64,000 nucleotides of DNA from Mucilaginibacter aquatilis (GCF_009755275.1 NZ_WQLA01000005.1:186001-250000); one strand, 5' to 3'; positions 51,945 to 62,326 are shown, counted from the stretch's first letter. Made by a program: numbers and translations. The notes: a model not told the origin generated them from the letters alone.

Positions 51945-54398
51945 CTATTTACTTGTTAAAGTAATTACGCCGTTTTTCAGGCCTTTGCCTGAGGCTGTAA
52001 AGGTGATTTTTCCGAGCTTTTCGGCTGATTGTACGGTTGCCACCAACATACCACTAAATGCATTCATTTGCGGCTTGTGGAAGGGTTGCAAGTTGGTAGC
52101 ATCGCCATTGGCTACTACCTTGTAACTACCTGCACCAGCTACTTTAAAGCTTAATAAATTAGTTGCATCAGGGCATAGGTTACCATTGGCATCACAAACC
52201 TTTGCGGTAATGTACGATAGATCTTTACCATCGGCATCAATGGTTGCGCGGTCGGCCGTTAACTCAATGTGATGTGGTTTGCCGGCTGTTTTAATAGTTT
52301 GTTCGGCAGCAATTTTGCCGTTAGCGTCATAAGCGACAACCTTAATATTTCCGGGCTGATAAACAACATCTTTCCACATTAAGCGGTAGCGGTTTTGATT
52401 GCTGGCCTTGCTTTTTTCCTGCTTGCCCATGCTTTTACCATTTACAAATAACTCGGCCGATGGATAGCTTGTGTAGCAAAAAACAGGGGTAACCTGCCCT
52501 TCCCGGCCCGGGAATGTCCAGTGTGGAAGTACATGCAGGGTTGGTTTTTCGGTATTCCAGTTAGCACGGTATAAGTAAAAGCGATCTTTAGGTAAACCGG
52601 CCAAATCAATAATACCAAAATATGAGCTGTGCGACGGCCATTTGGTATCATAAGGTGTAGGTTCTCCTAAATAATCAAATCCCGTCCATACAAATTCACC
52701 AATTACAAATTTCAAGTCATCCTGCTTTACAAATTCATCATCAGGCACCTGCGACCACGGGCAAGCCTCAAAGTCATATGATGAGCTTTGATTATCATCG
52801 TATTGCTTTTCTTTGTAAAATTCAACCGGGAATTTATAAACACCTCTTGAGCTAACGGTTGAGGCTGTTTCTGTACCTAAAATAAATCCTTGAGGCAGTT
52901 TCAGGTTAGCTTCTTCGTAGCGGGCGGGTTTGTAATTAAACCCTGCAATATCCATTACAGCTGCAAAGTTGTTGGTAAGAGCGGCATCAATTTTATCCAT
53001 ACCCACAGTTACCGGACGGCTTGGGTCTTCGCGGTGGCAAATGTCTTGCAAAAACTTGGCAATTTTCTGGCCGTTTGCAGCACGCTGATCGGGCACTTCG
53101 TTACCAATGCTCCACATGATAACGCTGGGGTGATTACGGTCGCGATGAATCATGTTCACCATATCTTTTTCGGCCCATTGATCAAAATAATTGCTGTAGC
53201 CGTTTTTCACCTTGGGTGTCTTCCACTCATCAAATGATTCAACCATCATCATAAAGCCCATTTCATCGCAAAGCTCAACCAGCTCCGGAGCAGGCATATT
53301 ATGTGAGGTACGGATGGCATCGCAACCCATATCTTTTAAAATAGCCAGCTGCCTGCGTAGTGCAGCTTTATTAATGGCGGCACCCAATGGCCCTAAATCA
53401 TGATGATTACATACGCCTTTAAACTTGCGTACTTTGCCGTTCAAAAAAAAGCCGTTGCCCGCTTCAAACTTAATTGAGCGTATACCAAATTTGGTAGTGT
53501 ATTCATCAACCAGTTTGCTGCCATCATAAACCTTTGAAGTTGCAGTGTAAAGCACCGGTGTTTCAGGCGACCATAGCTGAGGGCTTTTAACAGCAATGCT
53601 TTGTGAAAATGTATTTAAATCTGTTTGAGCCAATGTTGATGAACCTTCGGCCACTTGTTTACCCTGCGGGTCGGTAATAGATGTTACCAGCTTAAGTGCA
53701 CTGAAATTATTTGCCGTTACCTTGGTTTGTATTTGTACGCGGGCAAAATCTTTTTCAATAACAGGAGTAGTAATGTATGTTCCCCAAACAGGTATATGAG
53801 CATCGTTTGTAACCACCAGGTGTACATTACGGTACAAACCTGCGCCCGGATACCAGCGCGATGACTGTGGCTTGTTTTCAAGACGAACAGCCAAAATGTT
53901 ATCAGCACCGGGTTTTAAGTAATTGGTTACATCAAAGTGAAAAGAGTTGTAACCATAAGGCCACATGCCAACCTCTTTGCCGTTTACATAGACTTTGGCA
54001 TTGCTCATGGCTCCATCAAAAATTAGTGAAGCCTTTTTACCTGCAGCAAATTGAGGGGCACTAAACTTAAGCCTGTACCAGCCTATACCAATAAACGGCA
54101 AACCACCTGTACGGCCCGACTTAACCGATGCCGTTTGCTCGCCGTTTTGTTCAATTTTTACTTTCTGAATGTCGTTATTACCATCAAACGGCCCTTTAAT
54201 AGCCCAATCATGCGGAATAGTAACCGTTTCCCACTTTTTATCATTAAAGGTTGGGTTAGCGGCATCAGCCTGCTCTCCACGGGTAAATGCCCAGCCTTTG
54301 TCTAACAGGTATTCTTTGCGTTCTTGTGCCTTTAGCTTATACGCACTAATTGTTAGCACTGCCGGCGCTAGGATGGCAGTTAGCAATAAACGTTTCAT
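51945..54398 (-). CDS. Glycoside hydrolase family 2 (beta-galactosidase-like)
   Basis: An 817-residue exported enzyme. The ATG at 54398 gives the signal peptide MKRLLLTAILAPAVLTISAY. Sandwich domain (LDKGWAFTRGE, VTIPHDWAIKGPF, GIGWYRLKF), Ig-like domain, catalytic barrel with acid/base Glu434 in SIGNEVPD and probable nucleophile Glu509 in LGTETAST, then GEFVWTGFDYLGEPTPY, a DUF4982-like domain and a C-terminal Ig-like domain. This domain set is typical of Bacteroidota beta-galactosidases acting on plant galactans or side chains. Third gene of the GH operon, 39 bp after GH28. Confidence 0.95.
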   Translation of the reverse strand: MKRLLLTAILAPAVLTISAYKLKAQERKEYLLDKGWAFTRGEQADAANPTFNDKKWETVTIPHDWAIKGPFDGNNDIQKVKIEQNGEQTASVKSGRTGGLPFIGIGWYRLKFSAPQFAAGKKASLIFDGAMSNAKVYVNGKEVGMWPYGYNSFHFDVTNYLKPGADNILAVRLENKPQSSRWYPGAGLYRNVHLVVTNDAHIPVWGTYITTPVIEKDFARVQIQTKVTANNFSALKLVTSITDPQGKQVAEGSSTLAQTDLNTFSQSIAVKSPQLWSPETPVLYTATSKVYDGSKLVDEYTTKFGIRSIKFEAGNGFFLNGKVRKFKGVCNHHDLGPLGAAINKAALRRQLAILKDMGCDAIRTSHNMPAPELVELCDEMGFMMMVESFDEWKTPKVKNGYSNYFDQWAEKDMVNMIHRDRNHPSVIMWSIGNEVPDQRAANGQKIAKFLQDICHREDPSRPVTVGMDKIDAALTNNFAAVMDIAGFNYKPARYEEANLKLPQGFILGTETASTVSSRGVYKFPVEFYKEKQYDDNQSSSYDFEACPWSQVPDDEFVKQDDLKFVIGEFVWTGFDYLGEPTPYDTKWPSHSSYFGIIDLAGLPKDRFYLYRANWNTEKPTLHVLPHWTFPGREGQVTPVFCYTSYPSAELFVNGKSMGKQEKSKASNQNRYRLMWKDVVYQPGNIKVVAYDANGKIAAEQTIKTAGKPHHIELTADRATIDADGKDLSYITAKVCDANGNLCPDATNLLSFKVAGAGSYKVVANGDATNLQPFHKPQMNAFSGMLVATVQSAEKLGKITFTASGKGLKNGVITLTSK

Positions 54399-54437
54399 TA
54401 AGTAATTTTTGGGTTGGTGAGCCCGCAAATTACAAAT

Positions 54438-55691
54438 TTATTTTAAAGTGTAGGGTTGACCGTTAATCACCACATTCTCAAGCTTAACACCCTGATACGC
54501 GGTTTTAATACCCGGCTTTTTAGCGGTTGCCTCAATGTTAGAAAACGTTATGCCCGATACTTTATCATTGGGATTGCCTTGTATTTGCGCTACCTGGTCG
54601 CACTCAATTTTAATATTGCGGATGGTAATATCATTTACGGTGCCAAATGGTTTTTCGGTGCTGCCACCTAAGTCAAAAAACTGTTTCCATGGCGCAATTT
54701 CAAATATTACGCCGGCTTTGCCGGTAATATTCTCAACAGTGATTTGCTCAAAATGCTGGTAAGTGTCGGGGCGCATTTTAAAGCGAAAAAGCGGCGTTGT
54801 ACTATTGATTTTGCAGTTACGCATTACCACGTTACGGGCATGTATACTCTCGCTCCCAAAAGTAAGCGCCGCGTGCGATTCACCAAACGTACAGCCCTCT
54901 ACCAACACATTTTCAACAATACCATTTTCGGGCAGCTTATGGGCGGTAGGCCCTTTACCACCTTTAATGCAAACACCATCATCATTTACTGATATATAGC
55001 AATTGCGCACGGTTACATTTTTACAAACGTCAATATCAACGCCATCGGTGCTTGGAGCAGGCACTGGCTTGTAAGGCGAGCGTATGTCACAATCCTCTAT
55101 AACAACGTTGTTGCTTTGATACAGGTGAGTTGTCCAAAAACCGGAGTTATGCAGCTTAACGTTTTTGATTTTTACTTTATTGCTTCCCCAGATAAAAACA
55201 AGGCGCGGGCGATGAACCTCAAGGTTGGTGGCCTCTTTGCCTACACGTTTCATTGAATCGCGGTAGAACCAAAAGTAGTTCCAGAACTTTGCACCGTTGC
55301 CGTTAATAGTACCCGGACCCGTAATACTAAAGCCAGGTACTTTATAAGCGTTAACCAAAGCTGCGTAATAATTTTGCGAACGTCCTTCCATACGCGATGG
55401 GATAAGCGGATAGTTTGCAATGTTGTCTGATCCTTTAAGCACTGCGCCGTTCTCCAACCGCAATTTGGTTTTAGGCTTAAAAAACAAGGCACCGCTCAAA
55501 AAGGTACCTTTTGGAATGACTACTGTGCCACCTTTTTTTGCAGCCCTGTCAATTACCGCCTGTATTGCTTTAGTATTTAATTTAGTGCTGTCGCCGTTTT
55601 TTACACCATATTTGGTTATAACATAATCCTGCGCATGTGCAGCAAACGCTAGTGTTGCCAAACCGGCTATAAAAAGTATTTTCCTGATCAT
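54438..55691 (-). CDS. Glycoside hydrolase family 28 (polygalacturonase-like), divergent motif
   Basis: A 417-residue exported beta-helix enzyme (signal to about Ala20). Active-site acids are visible: Asp216 in STDGVDID and Asp237-Asp238 in VNDDGVCIKGG. The usual G-H-G motif is replaced by E-S-H (ESHAALTFGSES, His273), so the conserved His is kept but the flanking glycines are changed. Rest of family: KYGVKNGDSTKLNTKAIQ, FKPKTKLRLENGAVLKGS. Activity on galacturonan, rhamnogalacturonan or another glycan cannot be settled. Second gene of the operon. Confidence 0.93.
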   Translation of the reverse strand: MIRKILFIAGLATLAFAAHAQDYVITKYGVKNGDSTKLNTKAIQAVIDRAAKKGGTVVIPKGTFLSGALFFKPKTKLRLENGAVLKGSDNIANYPLIPSRMEGRSQNYYAALVNAYKVPGFSITGPGTINGNGAKFWNYFWFYRDSMKRVGKEATNLEVHRPRLVFIWGSNKVKIKNVKLHNSGFWTTHLYQSNNVVIEDCDIRSPYKPVPAPSTDGVDIDVCKNVTVRNCYISVNDDGVCIKGGKGPTAHKLPENGIVENVLVEGCTFGESHAALTFGSESIHARNVVMRNCKINSTTPLFRFKMRPDTYQHFEQITVENITGKAGVIFEIAPWKQFFDLGGSTEKPFGTVNDITIRNIKIECDQVAQIQGNPNDKVSGITFSNIEATAKKPGIKTAYQGVKLENVVINGQPYTLK

Positions 55692-55743
55692 ATATACTGA
55701 TTTATCGTTTTTTATAATTGAGCCTGAACTCTACTGTTTACGG

Positions 55744-57264
55744 TTATTGATAAGTAGTTTCGGTGCTATTGTTTAAGGTATACTCCGGCTTGTTTCCGTT
55801 AAGGGTTTTGACATTTACAAATCTTACATTTTGCGCATCATTTACTACTACCTTGGCACCATCAGGCAGCATTATGTTGTTGAACCTAACGTTTTTAAGT
55901 TTATGCATCGCATCTTTAAACCCGTTAATGTTAATGACAGGATCTTTTAACGTAGCCTTAGTTAAATCAATGTTGGCGAATTTGAAGTTTTCAAACATAG
56001 GTGGCTCGGGAGCCGCGGCGCCGTCATTATTATAGTTTAATGCCGAAAATATAGTGATCTTCAGCAGCTGGCAATCAGTTACGGTTACGTTTTTAACGTA
56101 GCCTCCCCGCTCTTTGGTGCCTTTTATTTGCATGCCATGCAAAAGGGCCCCAGCGGTACAGTCTCTAACTAACACATCGCTTACCCCTCCCGACATTTCA
56201 CTACCTATTGATATGCCATGCCCACGAGTAAAATCACAGTATGTTATTTGTACATTACGGGTTGGCCGGCCAATAGTATAGCCCTCAGGGTTTTTGCCAG
56301 ACTTAATAGCAATGCAATCATCACCGGTTGAAAACGAGCAGTTGAAAATGTAACTATCATCAGATGAATCAGGGTCTAATCCGTCGCCGTTGTGAGCGTT
56401 ACTCACTATATTCATGTCATGGCATGTGATGCCTTTGCTATATATGTAATGAATAGTCCAGCAAGGCGAATCTTTTATTTGCAGTCCCTGTAACTCAACA
56501 TCTTTACAATTCAGCAGCATGATTAAGCGGCCTCGGCTGCGCATACCATGTTTCGCAATCATCGCCTTTCCTAAAGCTCCTCCTCCGCCACTAATAGTAC
56601 CCTCGCCCTTTATTGATATTTGGCTGGTTGTATAATTGCCCTTGCTGTCCATTGTACCTGCGTTAATAAGGCTTGCATAGGTTTTCATTTCCCAGCCCTC
56701 AAAGCGGTTGTTAATAAACGGCTCGTAATCTTCGGTATTAGCGCTTCCTTTAAGTGTACCGCCTTTATTAATTTGCAACGTCATGCGGCTTTTTAAAAAC
56801 AGCGCGCCACTTACAAAAGTTCCTTCAGGTATAATTACGGTGCCATACTCATCACAAGCATCAATTGCTTTTTGTATTGCTTTAGTATTTAAGGTAATAC
56901 CATCGCCTTTGGCACCAAAATCAGTAACAGTTATCACTTTGCCCTGTGGTGTTGTGGTAAACTTAACAGCTTTTCCCGCTGCTGATAGTTTTCCGGCGGC
57001 ATCTTCAGCTTTTATTGCACAGCTATATGTTTGTAACTGATTGAGACCTGCAATGATGTAATTGGTTTTATTTGTTGTACCAACTTCTTTACCATTAAGC
57101 ATAACGTGATAAAGAGTGCTGCCTGCGGTGTTTTCCCAAACCATAGTGGCCGATGTAGCCGAAATGGTTCCGGGTGCTGCAAGCAATTGCTTTGGTGCCG
57201 TGGCTGCATAACCCAAAATTGCGGCATGTAAAAAGAGGACAAACAGGAATAGACGGTTTTTCAT
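55744..57264 (-). CDS. Glycoside hydrolase family 28 with N-terminal fibronectin type III domain
   Basis: A 506-residue exported protein: signal peptide (to about Ala20), FN3-like domain (about 25-105, LAAPGTISATSATMVWENTAG), and a GH28 beta-helix starting TVTDFGAKGDGITLNTKAI. The catalytic set is intact: Asp294 in NGDGLDPDSS, Asp315-Asp316 in TGDDCIAIKSG, and His349 in TRGHGISIGSE. This points to exo- or endo-polygalacturonase activity. First gene of the GH operon, transcribed toward the other three; the promoter region is 57265-57346. Confidence 0.95.
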   Translation of the reverse strand: MKNRLFLFVLFLHAAILGYAATAPKQLLAAPGTISATSATMVWENTAGSTLYHVMLNGKEVGTTNKTNYIIAGLNQLQTYSCAIKAEDAAGKLSAAGKAVKFTTTPQGKVITVTDFGAKGDGITLNTKAIQKAIDACDEYGTVIIPEGTFVSGALFLKSRMTLQINKGGTLKGSANTEDYEPFINNRFEGWEMKTYASLINAGTMDSKGNYTTSQISIKGEGTISGGGGALGKAMIAKHGMRSRGRLIMLLNCKDVELQGLQIKDSPCWTIHYIYSKGITCHDMNIVSNAHNGDGLDPDSSDDSYIFNCSFSTGDDCIAIKSGKNPEGYTIGRPTRNVQITYCDFTRGHGISIGSEMSGGVSDVLVRDCTAGALLHGMQIKGTKERGGYVKNVTVTDCQLLKITIFSALNYNNDGAAAPEPPMFENFKFANIDLTKATLKDPVININGFKDAMHKLKNVRFNNIMLPDGAKVVVNDAQNVRFVNVKTLNGNKPEYTLNNSTETTYQ

Positions 57265-57346
57265 TATACAGGTTAATTGGCATGGTAAAACTAATTTTTA
57301 GGTTTTTATTAGCCATCCTGCTCCGTCTTGATAACAAGCTTTAAAG

Positions 57347-57387
57347 CTGGTAAAAAAAGAAAAGGGCCGCTTATTTAAGCGACCCTT
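57347..57387 (-). terminator. Terminator after trhO
   Basis: On the minus strand AAGGGTCGCTT and AAGCGGCCCTT form an 11-bp stem with one mismatch and a 4-nt loop, followed by TTCTTTTTTT. It separates trhO from the GH operon. Confidence 0.82.
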
Positions 57388-57396
57388 GTATAATTA

Positions 57397-58353
57397 TTAA
57401 GCTAACTGTATTTTACTTTTTTTGGTTACGTTAACAGGCTGCGGAACCTTAACATAATAGCCCGTACCGTCATAAACCCTTTTACGTGGATGGCTTTGGC
57501 AACTGGCAGAGCAACAGCCTTCCATTTGCGTGCCGCATTCGTCACACTGTGTAAAGTGCTCGTTACACTCAGGGTTAGCACAATTAATCATTTTGTCAGT
57601 TGCCTTACCGCAATTATAACAGGTTGATACTACCGTTGGATTTACGCTGTTTACATCAACCGTTAAGCGGTTGTCAAACACGTAGCACTTTCCGTCAAAA
57701 TCCTCACCCCCGGCTTCTTTACCATATTTAATAATGCCACCATGCAACTGGTAAACATTCTCAAAACCTTCATGCAGCAAAAGAGCCGAAGCCTTTTCGC
57801 ACTTAATGCCTCCTGTACAATAGGTAAGTATTTTTTTGTCCTTATACTTTGCCAGCTCGTTTATTTTTGAAGGGAAATCGCGAAAGTTTTCAATATCCAG
57901 CGTAACGGCATTCTTGAAGCGACCAACTGAGTGCTCATAGTTAGAGCGTACATCCAACACAATCACATCCTCATCATCCTTCATGGCTAAAAACTCAGCA
58001 GGCTCTAAATGCTTACCAGTTTGCTTTTTAGGATCAATGATATTAGGATCACGCAGGCCAGAGTGTACGATTTCAGACTTGTAGCGAACATGCATCTTCA
58101 CAAAAGACGGTTCATCTACTTCATCAATTTTAAACTCAGTAGCGTTAAACCTACCATCGGCGTAGATGGCATCCATGTAGGCTTTACAAGCCACGGGCGT
58201 GCCCGATACGGTACCATTTAAACCTTCATCGGCTACAATAATGCGCCCGGTTAAATTTAAGCTTTTACAAAATTTTAAATGATCGGCAGCAAATTGCTCC
58301 GCATCAGCTATTGTTGAGTAACAATAGTAAAGTAAGGTGTTGTACTTTGCCAT
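57397..58353 (-). CDS. trhO: Oxygen-dependent tRNA uridine(34) hydroxylase
   Basis: A 318-residue rhodanese-fold enzyme (YceA/TrhO) producing 5-hydroxyuridine at the tRNA wobble position. The ATG at 58353 is chosen because MAKYNTLLYYCYSTI is the family start. N-terminal domain with GRIIVADEGLNGTVSG, rhodanese domain with DVRSNYEHSVGRF and catalytic Cys179 in TYCTGGIKCEKA, and a C-terminal Cys-rich segment (about 243-293, several C-x-x-C pairs) that may bind zinc. No partner nearby. Confidence 0.94.
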   Translation of the reverse strand: MAKYNTLLYYCYSTIADAEQFAADHLKFCKSLNLTGRIIVADEGLNGTVSGTPVACKAYMDAIYADGRFNATEFKIDEVDEPSFVKMHVRYKSEIVHSGLRDPNIIDPKKQTGKHLEPAEFLAMKDDEDVIVLDVRSNYEHSVGRFKNAVTLDIENFRDFPSKINELAKYKDKKILTYCTGGIKCEKASALLLHEGFENVYQLHGGIIKYGKEAGGEDFDGKCYVFDNRLTVDVNSVNPTVVSTCYNCGKATDKMINCANPECNEHFTQCDECGTQMEGCCSASCQSHPRKRVYDGTGYYVKVPQPVNVTKKSKIQLA

Positions 58354-58497
58354 AAAACATTGATACTGCTGCAAACAGCGTTTAATGAGCTGCAAAGGTA
58401 AGATTTTGAGCGCCGATGTGCAAGTGGATGTGCAGATGAGCAACTAATGCAAACGGTTACCTGTTTGCACATTGCAATTACTCACCTACACATTGTG

Positions 58498-61005
58498 TTA
58501 TCTTATGCCGTAAAATATTCTTATGCCTTGTATAGCCTTGCGGTTTCCGTCAAACGCTATACCGTAATCAACCCTGAATATAAAGCGTTGTATACCAATG
58601 TAAGCTTCGGTATAACTCCCTTTTACAGGCTGCATAAGGCCGGTATTACTTATTGGAGTGCTGTTTTTACCCTGGGCAAGATAATTTACTCCTATCAGTT
58701 CTTCCAGTTTAAGCTTACGTACCAATGGTATTTTACTCAGGAAGTTGCCTGCAAAATTATGTTCGTAGTGCGCCTCAATAAATGAGCGGTTAGTACTAAA
58801 TTCATAAAATGGAAGAAAATGGAAGCTGCCGATAGTTGGATTAAAGGTTGTTCCCTGGTTACCAAAGAAGTGGTTGTAATCCATAAAATACAAGCTCTTG
58901 CGGTTAAGGAATGTACCAGCGGTTATCTTGAAAGCCGAGAAACCTATAAGTCCTATTTTCATGCGGTCGTCAAACACATCTAACGATGCAAAATCATAAT
59001 TTACATCTGACCCAAGCACACCGTTGATGCCCTTACGGTAATTAAGCCTGATTTTTGGATATAACGATGGCTCGAAGTACTTTCCATCGGGCCTTACTAC
59101 ATATTGTTGTCTGAAGGTGTAGGTTAACGAAGCCTTGGCAGTAAGCGCCTGGTTGGTTGGGAACAACATTGACTCTACGGTTGGCGGGTTAGCTAAAGGA
59201 TTGTTGGCCGTATATTGCTTGTTTTTGTTATCAAAAATATGGTTAAAAGATGTGTTGTACAATTGCTGGCGCTCGGCATATGACACCTGCGTATTCAGCA
59301 ATAAGCCGTTTGTTAGCTCATGTTGCCACGCAACTACGCCAAAATGTGTACGGTACAGTTTAATGTAGTTATTTTCATATAGTAAAGAGCTAAGCGTATT
59401 AAACAACAGCGACCTTGTGCCTGCATTATTTAAATCAAGAACATCGCTACCAAACCTTGCCGATAGTACCGATTGGGTGGAAGGGTTATAATTGTAGGTA
59501 AAGCCAACATTGGCATTAAACATTTTTGCTGCGAAGCCATACCTCAATTCGGGCGTAACGCTAAACGACTGTCCGTTATCAAAGCCCTTTATGTAATGAA
59601 CTTTGGCGTTTATACCCCAACCCTCAACCGTATTATAAAACACAGTTTGTAAAAAAGGTTCAAGGTAAAATGATTGCCGCTTTTCGCGGTTGTAGTTCTG
59701 ATATCCGAATATCAGATAGCTCAACGGACTGAAGCCATTACGGCTCTTATTTAATGAGTCGAGATATTCAGGCGTGTTTTGAATGGCAAATATGCTGTCC
59801 TTTTTCTTGTAGTCGCGCTCTTCAAGTGTGGTTAACGGAACAGGCCGGTTGTTTGCCCAGTAGCGTCCATTTTTAGCACTTGCTTGTGTATCCACACGCA
59901 TTACCTCCCCGTTAAAAAATCCTTTTGGAAAGCTTGGATTAACATTGTAATTATTGTAAATGGCTAAATAATATCCTTTAAATTTAAAGCCAAGTACATC
60001 GCCATGAAAATCAAACAAGGTAGATGTTGGCAGCCAAACACTGTCATTTATTGGAATATACTGCTGACTGATGTTCAAGGTATCAACCAGGTTAATGTTA
60101 GCCTGCTCTTTGGTTAAATTCAGGTCAACGCCGTATATGCGCCAATCCCCTTCCACTACATAAACATTTCCCTGGTATACAGCTTCGTTTTTACGTTTTG
60201 GTATCACCTGTATTTTGGCAATACGCCTGCCGCTTTTTACCGATCGGCCAACTAGCTTGTAGTTATAAAAGCGTTGTGCATTTGATGCAAACGGCGATAC
60301 AAATGCGCGGCCACTTAGGCCCTCAATATCAAAGTTGTTTTTGTAAAAGTTAACCTGCAAGTCAGATGCTTTGTTATAACTAAAAGCAGTATTTTGTCCG
60401 GCTGTTTTTGAGGCAATCATTTCCTCTTTTACATAGTCGGGGTTTTTGAAATTGTATTTCGAAAGCGATTCTGACTGGTATAAAATGCCTCTCCCGTTTA
60501 CATCAAGTTGCAGCATGCGCCTTACATCACGGGTCATAAGATTTTGCGGAGCTTTGGTAAGGCGTTGTACACCCTTTACAAAAACTACGCATGAATACTC
60601 ATTAACCTGCTTTAAATAATACTCGCGCTTATCGATTACTTTGCTGATAATGTCGTCACCTGCATCCTTTTCGTCACCTGTACCGGTTTCGGCCTGTAAC
60701 GCAAATGGCTCGTTGGCAAGGGTCATGTTCAACTCCTCATCGTGGCTGGTTACCGTAATTTTCTCCGTCCTCTCCAGGTTGCCCACATACCTGAACACAA
60801 CATTGTATGTGCCCGGGGTAAGCTTGAACTCGTAAAACCCGTCTTCGTTGGCGGTGGTGCCGTAAGTGGTATTGCGTATATAAACCGATGCAAAAGAGAC
60901 AGGGTTTCTCTTTTCATCAACAATTTTGCCCGACAAACGGTAGGTTTGAGCACATACCTGCAACGTAGCGGCAATAAAAAAGGCGAATAATAAAGGTGCT
61001 TTCAT
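58498..61005 (-). CDS. DUF5686 family outer-membrane protein
   Basis: An 835-residue protein: signal peptide (to about Ala19), a carboxypeptidase-regulatory-like domain (about 22-95, LSGKIVDEKRNPVSFASVYI), then a large DUF5686 beta-rich/barrel region ending in aromatic-rich strands (GIAFDGNRKAIQGIRIFYGIR) with a C-terminal Arg. The family is restricted to Bacteroidota and lies in the outer membrane; its cargo or role is unknown. It is divergent from kbl. Confidence 0.9.
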   Translation of the reverse strand: MKAPLLFAFFIAATLQVCAQTYRLSGKIVDEKRNPVSFASVYIRNTTYGTTANEDGFYEFKLTPGTYNVVFRYVGNLERTEKITVTSHDEELNMTLANEPFALQAETGTGDEKDAGDDIISKVIDKREYYLKQVNEYSCVVFVKGVQRLTKAPQNLMTRDVRRMLQLDVNGRGILYQSESLSKYNFKNPDYVKEEMIASKTAGQNTAFSYNKASDLQVNFYKNNFDIEGLSGRAFVSPFASNAQRFYNYKLVGRSVKSGRRIAKIQVIPKRKNEAVYQGNVYVVEGDWRIYGVDLNLTKEQANINLVDTLNISQQYIPINDSVWLPTSTLFDFHGDVLGFKFKGYYLAIYNNYNVNPSFPKGFFNGEVMRVDTQASAKNGRYWANNRPVPLTTLEERDYKKKDSIFAIQNTPEYLDSLNKSRNGFSPLSYLIFGYQNYNREKRQSFYLEPFLQTVFYNTVEGWGINAKVHYIKGFDNGQSFSVTPELRYGFAAKMFNANVGFTYNYNPSTQSVLSARFGSDVLDLNNAGTRSLLFNTLSSLLYENNYIKLYRTHFGVVAWQHELTNGLLLNTQVSYAERQQLYNTSFNHIFDNKNKQYTANNPLANPPTVESMLFPTNQALTAKASLTYTFRQQYVVRPDGKYFEPSLYPKIRLNYRKGINGVLGSDVNYDFASLDVFDDRMKIGLIGFSAFKITAGTFLNRKSLYFMDYNHFFGNQGTTFNPTIGSFHFLPFYEFSTNRSFIEAHYEHNFAGNFLSKIPLVRKLKLEELIGVNYLAQGKNSTPISNTGLMQPVKGSYTEAYIGIQRFIFRVDYGIAFDGNRKAIQGIRIFYGIR

Positions 61006-61107
61006 GAATCAGATATTTATGTATATATCTTTTGTGCTGAAAATGTTTGTTTTAGAGCTAATTAATTTCTAATGAGTAGCAGTTATCAGTAATAAATCAT
61101 TAATGCG

Positions 61108-61115
61108 TAACTTTG
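61108..61115 (+). promoter_or_regulatory. Putative -7 box of kbl
   Basis: TAACTTTG is a full match to TAnnTTTG, 20 bp before the ATG; the -33 position lacks TTG. Confidence 0.4.
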
Positions 61116-61135
61116 TATTTTAAAAACTCACACCC

Positions 61136-62326
61136 ATGTATAACACCCTGAAACCGGTTTTAGAGCAGGAATTGGCCGAGATTGAAAAGGCCGGACTATA
61201 TAAAAAAGAGCGTATTATTACCTCTCCTCAGGCTGCCGATATAAAAGTGCTGGGCGGGCAGGAGGTTATAAACTTTTGCGCTAACAATTATCTAGGCCTG
61301 TCATCACACCCCAAAGTGATTGAGGCAGCAAAAAAAGCAATTGATGATCATGGCTATGGCTTATCCTCTGTTCGTTTTATTTGCGGTACGCAGGATGTAC
61401 ACAAAGAGCTGGAAGCAAAACTTTCAGAATTTTTAGGAACGGAAGACACCATCCTTTACGCTGCTGCTTTTGATGCCAACGGCGGAGTTTTTGAGCCATT
61501 GTTTAACGATCAGGATGCCATTATATCCGATGAACTGAACCATGCATCAATCATTGACGGTATACGTTTGTGCAAAGCGCAGCGCCATCGTTACAAACAC
61601 GATGACATGGCCGATTTGGAAGAAAAACTTAAAGCAACCCAGCAACTGCGCCACCGCATAATTGTAACTGATGGGGCATTCAGCATGGATGGTACCATTG
61701 CGCAGTTAGATAAAATTTGCGATCTGGCCGATAAATACAACGCCCTGGTAATGATAGATGAAAGCCATTGCTCTGGTTTTATGGGTAAAACCGGTCGTGG
61801 TACCCATGAGCACCACAACGTAATGAATCGTATTGATATTATCACAGGTACTTTGGGCAAGGCATTAGGCGGTGCATCGGGCGGTTTTACATCAGGCCGT
61901 AAGGAAATTATTGATATGCTGCGCCAGCGCTCGCGCCCGTATTTGTTCTCAAATACTTTGGCTCCCTCAATTGCCGGTGCATCAATCACTGTTTTGAACA
62001 TGCTAAGCGAAGCCACAACATTGCGCGATAAGTTGGAGACCAACACCCAATACTTCCGCCGAAAAATGACCGAAGCGGGCTTTGACATTAAACCGGGCGT
62101 GCATCCAATTGTGCCGGTTATGTTATACGATGCCAAACTATCGCAGCAATTTGCTGCCCGTATGCTCGAAGAAGGTGTTTACGTAATAGGTTTTTATTAC
62201 CCTGTAGTACCACAGGGCAAAGCACGTATCCGCGTACAAATTTCGGCAGGGCATGAGCAAGAGCATTTAGATAAAGCTATTGCTGCGTTTACCAAAGTAG
62301 GTAAGGAATTAGGTGTAATTAAATAA
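61136..62326 (+). CDS. kbl: Glycine C-acetyltransferase (2-amino-3-ketobutyrate CoA ligase)
   Basis: A 396-residue PLP enzyme of threonine degradation, cleaving 2-amino-3-ketobutyrate with CoA into glycine and acetyl-CoA. It aligns end to end with E. coli Kbl from memory: KKERIITSPQAADI, NFCANNYLGLSSHPKVI, VRFICGTQDVHKELE, DELNHASIIDG, TDGAFSMDGTIA and the PLP lysine in GTLGKALGGASGG. It belongs to the alpha-oxoamine synthases, which include sulfonolipid synthase, but its sequence fits Kbl best. threonine dehydrogenase is not adjacent. Followed by pheS. Confidence 0.96.
   Translation: MYNTLKPVLEQELAEIEKAGLYKKERIITSPQAADIKVLGGQEVINFCANNYLGLSSHPKVIEAAKKAIDDHGYGLSSVRFICGTQDVHKELEAKLSEFLGTEDTILYAAAFDANGGVFEPLFNDQDAIISDELNHASIIDGIRLCKAQRHRYKHDDMADLEEKLKATQQLRHRIIVTDGAFSMDGTIAQLDKICDLADKYNALVMIDESHCSGFMGKTGRGTHEHHNVMNRIDIITGTLGKALGGASGGFTSGRKEIIDMLRQRSRPYLFSNTLAPSIAGASITVLNMLSEATTLRDKLETNTQYFRRKMTEAGFDIKPGVHPIVPVMLYDAKLSQQFAARMLEEGVYVIGFYYPVVPQGKARIRVQISAGHEQEHLDKAIAAFTKVGKELGVIK

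Noticed and set aside
61591..62136. 181-codon minus-strand frame
   Set aside because: Antisense to kbl, which is conserved over its full length.
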